This document shows, piece by piece, positions 5,318 through 7,112 of a DNA stretch of 7,112 nt; positions within the stretch are counted from its first letter, which is position 1, and every line of letters begins with the position of its first letter. A program made the position numbers and the translations under genes. The DNA is taken from positions 1 through 7,112 of the forward strand of contig JAKAAD010000049.1 in the NCBI GenBank assembly GCA_021802305.1, written 5' to 3'. This stretch comes from a bacterium (GTDB lineage Bacteria > Chlamydiota > Chlamydiia > Chlamydiales > Rhabdochlamydiaceae). Under the pieces are notes generated by a model. It saw only the letters and a program-made list of their open reading frames with translations, was not told the origin of the DNA and made no database searches.

Positions 5318-6505
5318 GTGATGGAGTGCGGACTTGCCGGGTGGGATGTGTGGGAGCAACCAATGTCTTCAGTCTCTTACATACATCTTACCTCTGCCAT
5401 TGCTTCACTGCTCGCGATGAGACAATCCACCACTCCTGCAATGCAAGCATTTGCAATTATTCTAGAGAAAGTCCAAAGAAGTCTCTTGTATTTTGGATAT
5501 GCGGTAAGGACGGGATCCGCTGTGGAGAATATGATAAAATACGTTCGGCTCACTTGGCCATTGGATTTCATTCAGCAAGGGATACGACTATCTCAAAAAA
5601 TGCTAACTCCCCGGCAGTTTGCATTGGCACAATCGATGCTCATGGCTAGTGGAACTGCGTTCAAGTATATCGAGTCTACTTTGCAAACTGACCTCGTTCG
5701 GAAAGTCAAAGCGAAAGCTATAGGATTTTCTCAAAAATTATACAACCTCATCCCGCCAAAACTTCGCCCGCCTCCTCCAAAACTCTCCTGGATACAACCA
5801 CTCGTAGTGGGCGGAAGTGTCATGTATAATTTTTGGGGATATGCAAAACTGCGAGCTTCCCTTGCCATGCAGAAGGCAATTGTTCTCTGCACACAGAAGC
5901 AATATGTCAAAGCAAAGGAGTTATTAGAAACAGAAGGTCAAACCTACTGGACACCTCGAATTGACTCGTGGGCATGCGATAGAAAAGCAGTGAATACATT
6001 TGCAAGCTGCATTGATGTTTTCGAAGCCATTTCCAAGTACAAGAAGAGAAATGGCACGAACCTACAACAACTCTGCAAGTCAATAGACGTTGCTATGCAA
6101 ATCTTGACCAATGAATACAAAGAGGCATACAATTTCCTTCTCTGTCAAAAACTGCTTGCTGCATTCAAAAAGCAAGATCAGAAATGGATGGAAGATATCT
6201 TTCCAAAAGAACAAACCGATGTACACATTTTCGGAGAGAGCCTCTATTTATTCATAGAACATGCAGATACGCAAAAAACCCTGGATCACTTAGAGAAAGT
6301 TCGGGGATGTTTTCCAGAATCTTACAACGAAGCGATCACCAAATATTGCGCATTTGAAAAGAAAAGCAAAAACGGGACATCGAGTATCGAAGATATTGAT
6401 GGAATCATCTCGTTAATTGCCTCGCGAGAAGAGCTAAAAACTCTTTGCGCGGCTCTTCAATGGAGAAAAATTTTCATCTATTTTTATGAAAGAAAATACG
6501 TTTAA
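5318..6505 (+). CDS. Large hypothetical protein fragment, TPR-like, part of a decayed gene
   Basis: A 395-residue open frame (GTG 5318, ATG 5321), unrecognised. Coding appears to begin earlier: 5267-5317 reads LLVSSKSVKTSGELVAR in the same frame, so neither start looks original and no ribosome binding site supports them. Residues 20-145 are largely helical and moderately hydrophobic. A proline-rich linker PPKLRPPPPKLSW lies at 146-158. Residues 170-260 contain a TPR-like pair (AMQKAIVLCTQKQYVKAKEL), and 230-390 are further amphipathic helices. No enzyme motif was seen. The frame ends at 6505, but the natural continuation is in the next frame (FNLQTVLGMANCA), with the slip likely in the A5/T4/T5 runs between 6466 and 6485. 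A scaffold or effector-like helical-repeat protein is possible but unproven. Confidence 0.55.
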   Translation: MMECGLAGWDVWEQPMSSVSYIHLTSAIASLLAMRQSTTPAMQAFAIILEKVQRSLLYFGYAVRTGSAVENMIKYVRLTWPLDFIQQGIRLSQKMLTPRQFALAQSMLMASGTAFKYIESTLQTDLVRKVKAKAIGFSQKLYNLIPPKLRPPPPKLSWIQPLVVGGSVMYNFWGYAKLRASLAMQKAIVLCTQKQYVKAKELLETEGQTYWTPRIDSWACDRKAVNTFASCIDVFEAISKYKKRNGTNLQQLCKSIDVAMQILTNEYKEAYNFLLCQKLLAAFKKQDQKWMEDIFPKEQTDVHIFGESLYLFIEHADTQKTLDHLEKVRGCFPESYNEAITKYCAFEKKSKNGTSSIEDIDGIISLIASREELKTLCAALQWRKIFIYFYERKYV

Positions 6506-6725
6506 CTTGCAAACGGTGTTAGGGATGGCAAACTGTGCGATTGTCATTCAAAATTACTACACGTACGAGCAGTTGGTAAAAACAGTTCCCATGCGAACCA
6601 ATATGACTGCAACCGCAATGTCATTGAGTGCGCTGAGTCTAGCAACACTTGGAATATTTATATTCTCTCAACATGCAAATCAGGAGAAGATCTCTGTTTT
6701 CGTAACCAAGCGCAACTGGTCATAA
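6486..6725 (+). pseudogene. C-terminal continuation piece of the decayed helical protein
   Basis: A 79-residue frame overlapping the end of the previous fragment by 20 bases. FNLQTVLGMANCAIVIQNYY continues its helical style. MTATAMSLSALSLATLGIFIF (about 40-60) is hydrophobic enough for a membrane segment. It ends at TAA 6723-6725. The frame stays open immediately after that stop, so this is probably one more nonsense or frameshift lesion and not a gene end. ATG 6486 has no ribosome binding site. Confidence 0.45.
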
Positions 6726-7109
6726 ATACAAAAAATCATCCAGTGCTTTCAAGCGACCCGCATTGTTTCTGAGCTTGCACTCTCTCTGCTTTCTTCTCAT
6801 CCATCTATTCACTTAGGATATGCTATCCTTCAAACGATCAGTTTGATTTACACTTCGCAAGTCAAGTGGATTCCTCTTTTTTCTAGCTCAAATGGGAAAT
6901 CACTTTTTCTAAACCCCTCGAATTCATTTTTGTATCACATGATGAACTCCAGAGAAATCCCTGCAGATAATAAATCTAATGTTTGCAATCCAAGTGCTTT
7001 GGATACAGCTGATATTTTGAATGAAATTTTCGTTTTTTTTACTCACTCTTGGGAGGGAATACGTGATTTACATAAATTTAGAACCATCAATAAAAATGGA
7101 AGAGCGTAG
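6726..7109 (+). pseudogene. Last piece of the decayed helical protein, to TAG at 7107
   Basis: This is the same frame as the preceding piece, with no stop between TAA 6723-6725 and TAG 7107-7109. It gives 127 residues including SELALSLLSSHPSIHLGYAI, SFLYHMMNSREIPADN and TADILNEIFVFFTHSWEGIR. There is no start codon of quality before the TTG at 6843 and no ribosome binding site. It is most simply the end of the long protein, followed only by three bases of window. Function unknown. Confidence 0.4.
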
Positions 7110-7112
7110 TCG

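Noticed and set aside
1..7112. CRISPR array, riboswitch or a complete new defence system
   Set aside because: No regularly spaced repeats, no recognisable riboswitch core, and the only defence-like gene (AbiEii) is a broken fragment.

Overview
The window looks like a piece of a Gram-negative, host-associated bacterial genome. It carries an ADP-heptose (LPS core) pathway kinase, and intact housekeeping genes (recO, htpX, a tRNA-Arg) sit directly beside heavily decayed mobile and accessory DNA. The protein style would fit an environmental chlamydia (Chlamydiota outside Chlamydiaceae), but no sequence search was possible and this placement is tentative.

Region 1 (1-725): the C-terminal part of an HldE/RfaE-like sugar kinase with a degenerate second domain. 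Its reading frame is broken at about 91-98. The bases before the break, read on the minus strand, look like an earlier stretch of the same kinase, so the gene appears folded back on itself. This is either a local inversion or an assembly/amplification chimera at a contig end.

Region 2 (726-1715): one exported protein with a signal peptide and a MESH1/SpoT-type HD hydrolase domain. Its metal-binding residues are kept, but the usual Glu-Asp pair after the HD is replaced by Asn-Gln. An alarmone-hydrolase fold outside the cytoplasm is the most unusual intact gene here.

Region 3 (1818-3583): a minus-strand recO-htpX pair with a 33-base gap, convergent with the HD gene. A divergent tRNA-Arg(TCG) has a good promoter of its own.

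Region 4 (3584-4412): a graveyard of mobile genes next to the tRNA 3' end. It holds the C-terminal tail of a large serine recombinase, fused to a frameshifted core of an AbiEii-type nucleotidyltransferase toxin (both minus strand), then the remnant of a Tn5/IS4-type transposase (plus strand). The transposase has a strong ribosome binding site, a premature TGA and no catalytic core.

Region 5 (4413-7109): remains of one long, unrecognised helical protein, probably with TPR-like repeats. It reads continuously only if several frameshifts, mostly at homopolymers, and two or more stop codons are bridged. A hidden segment at 5092-5266 restores the protein between the two largest open frames. There is no sign that regions 4 and 5 still encode working products, and no CRISPR array or complete new defence system was found.
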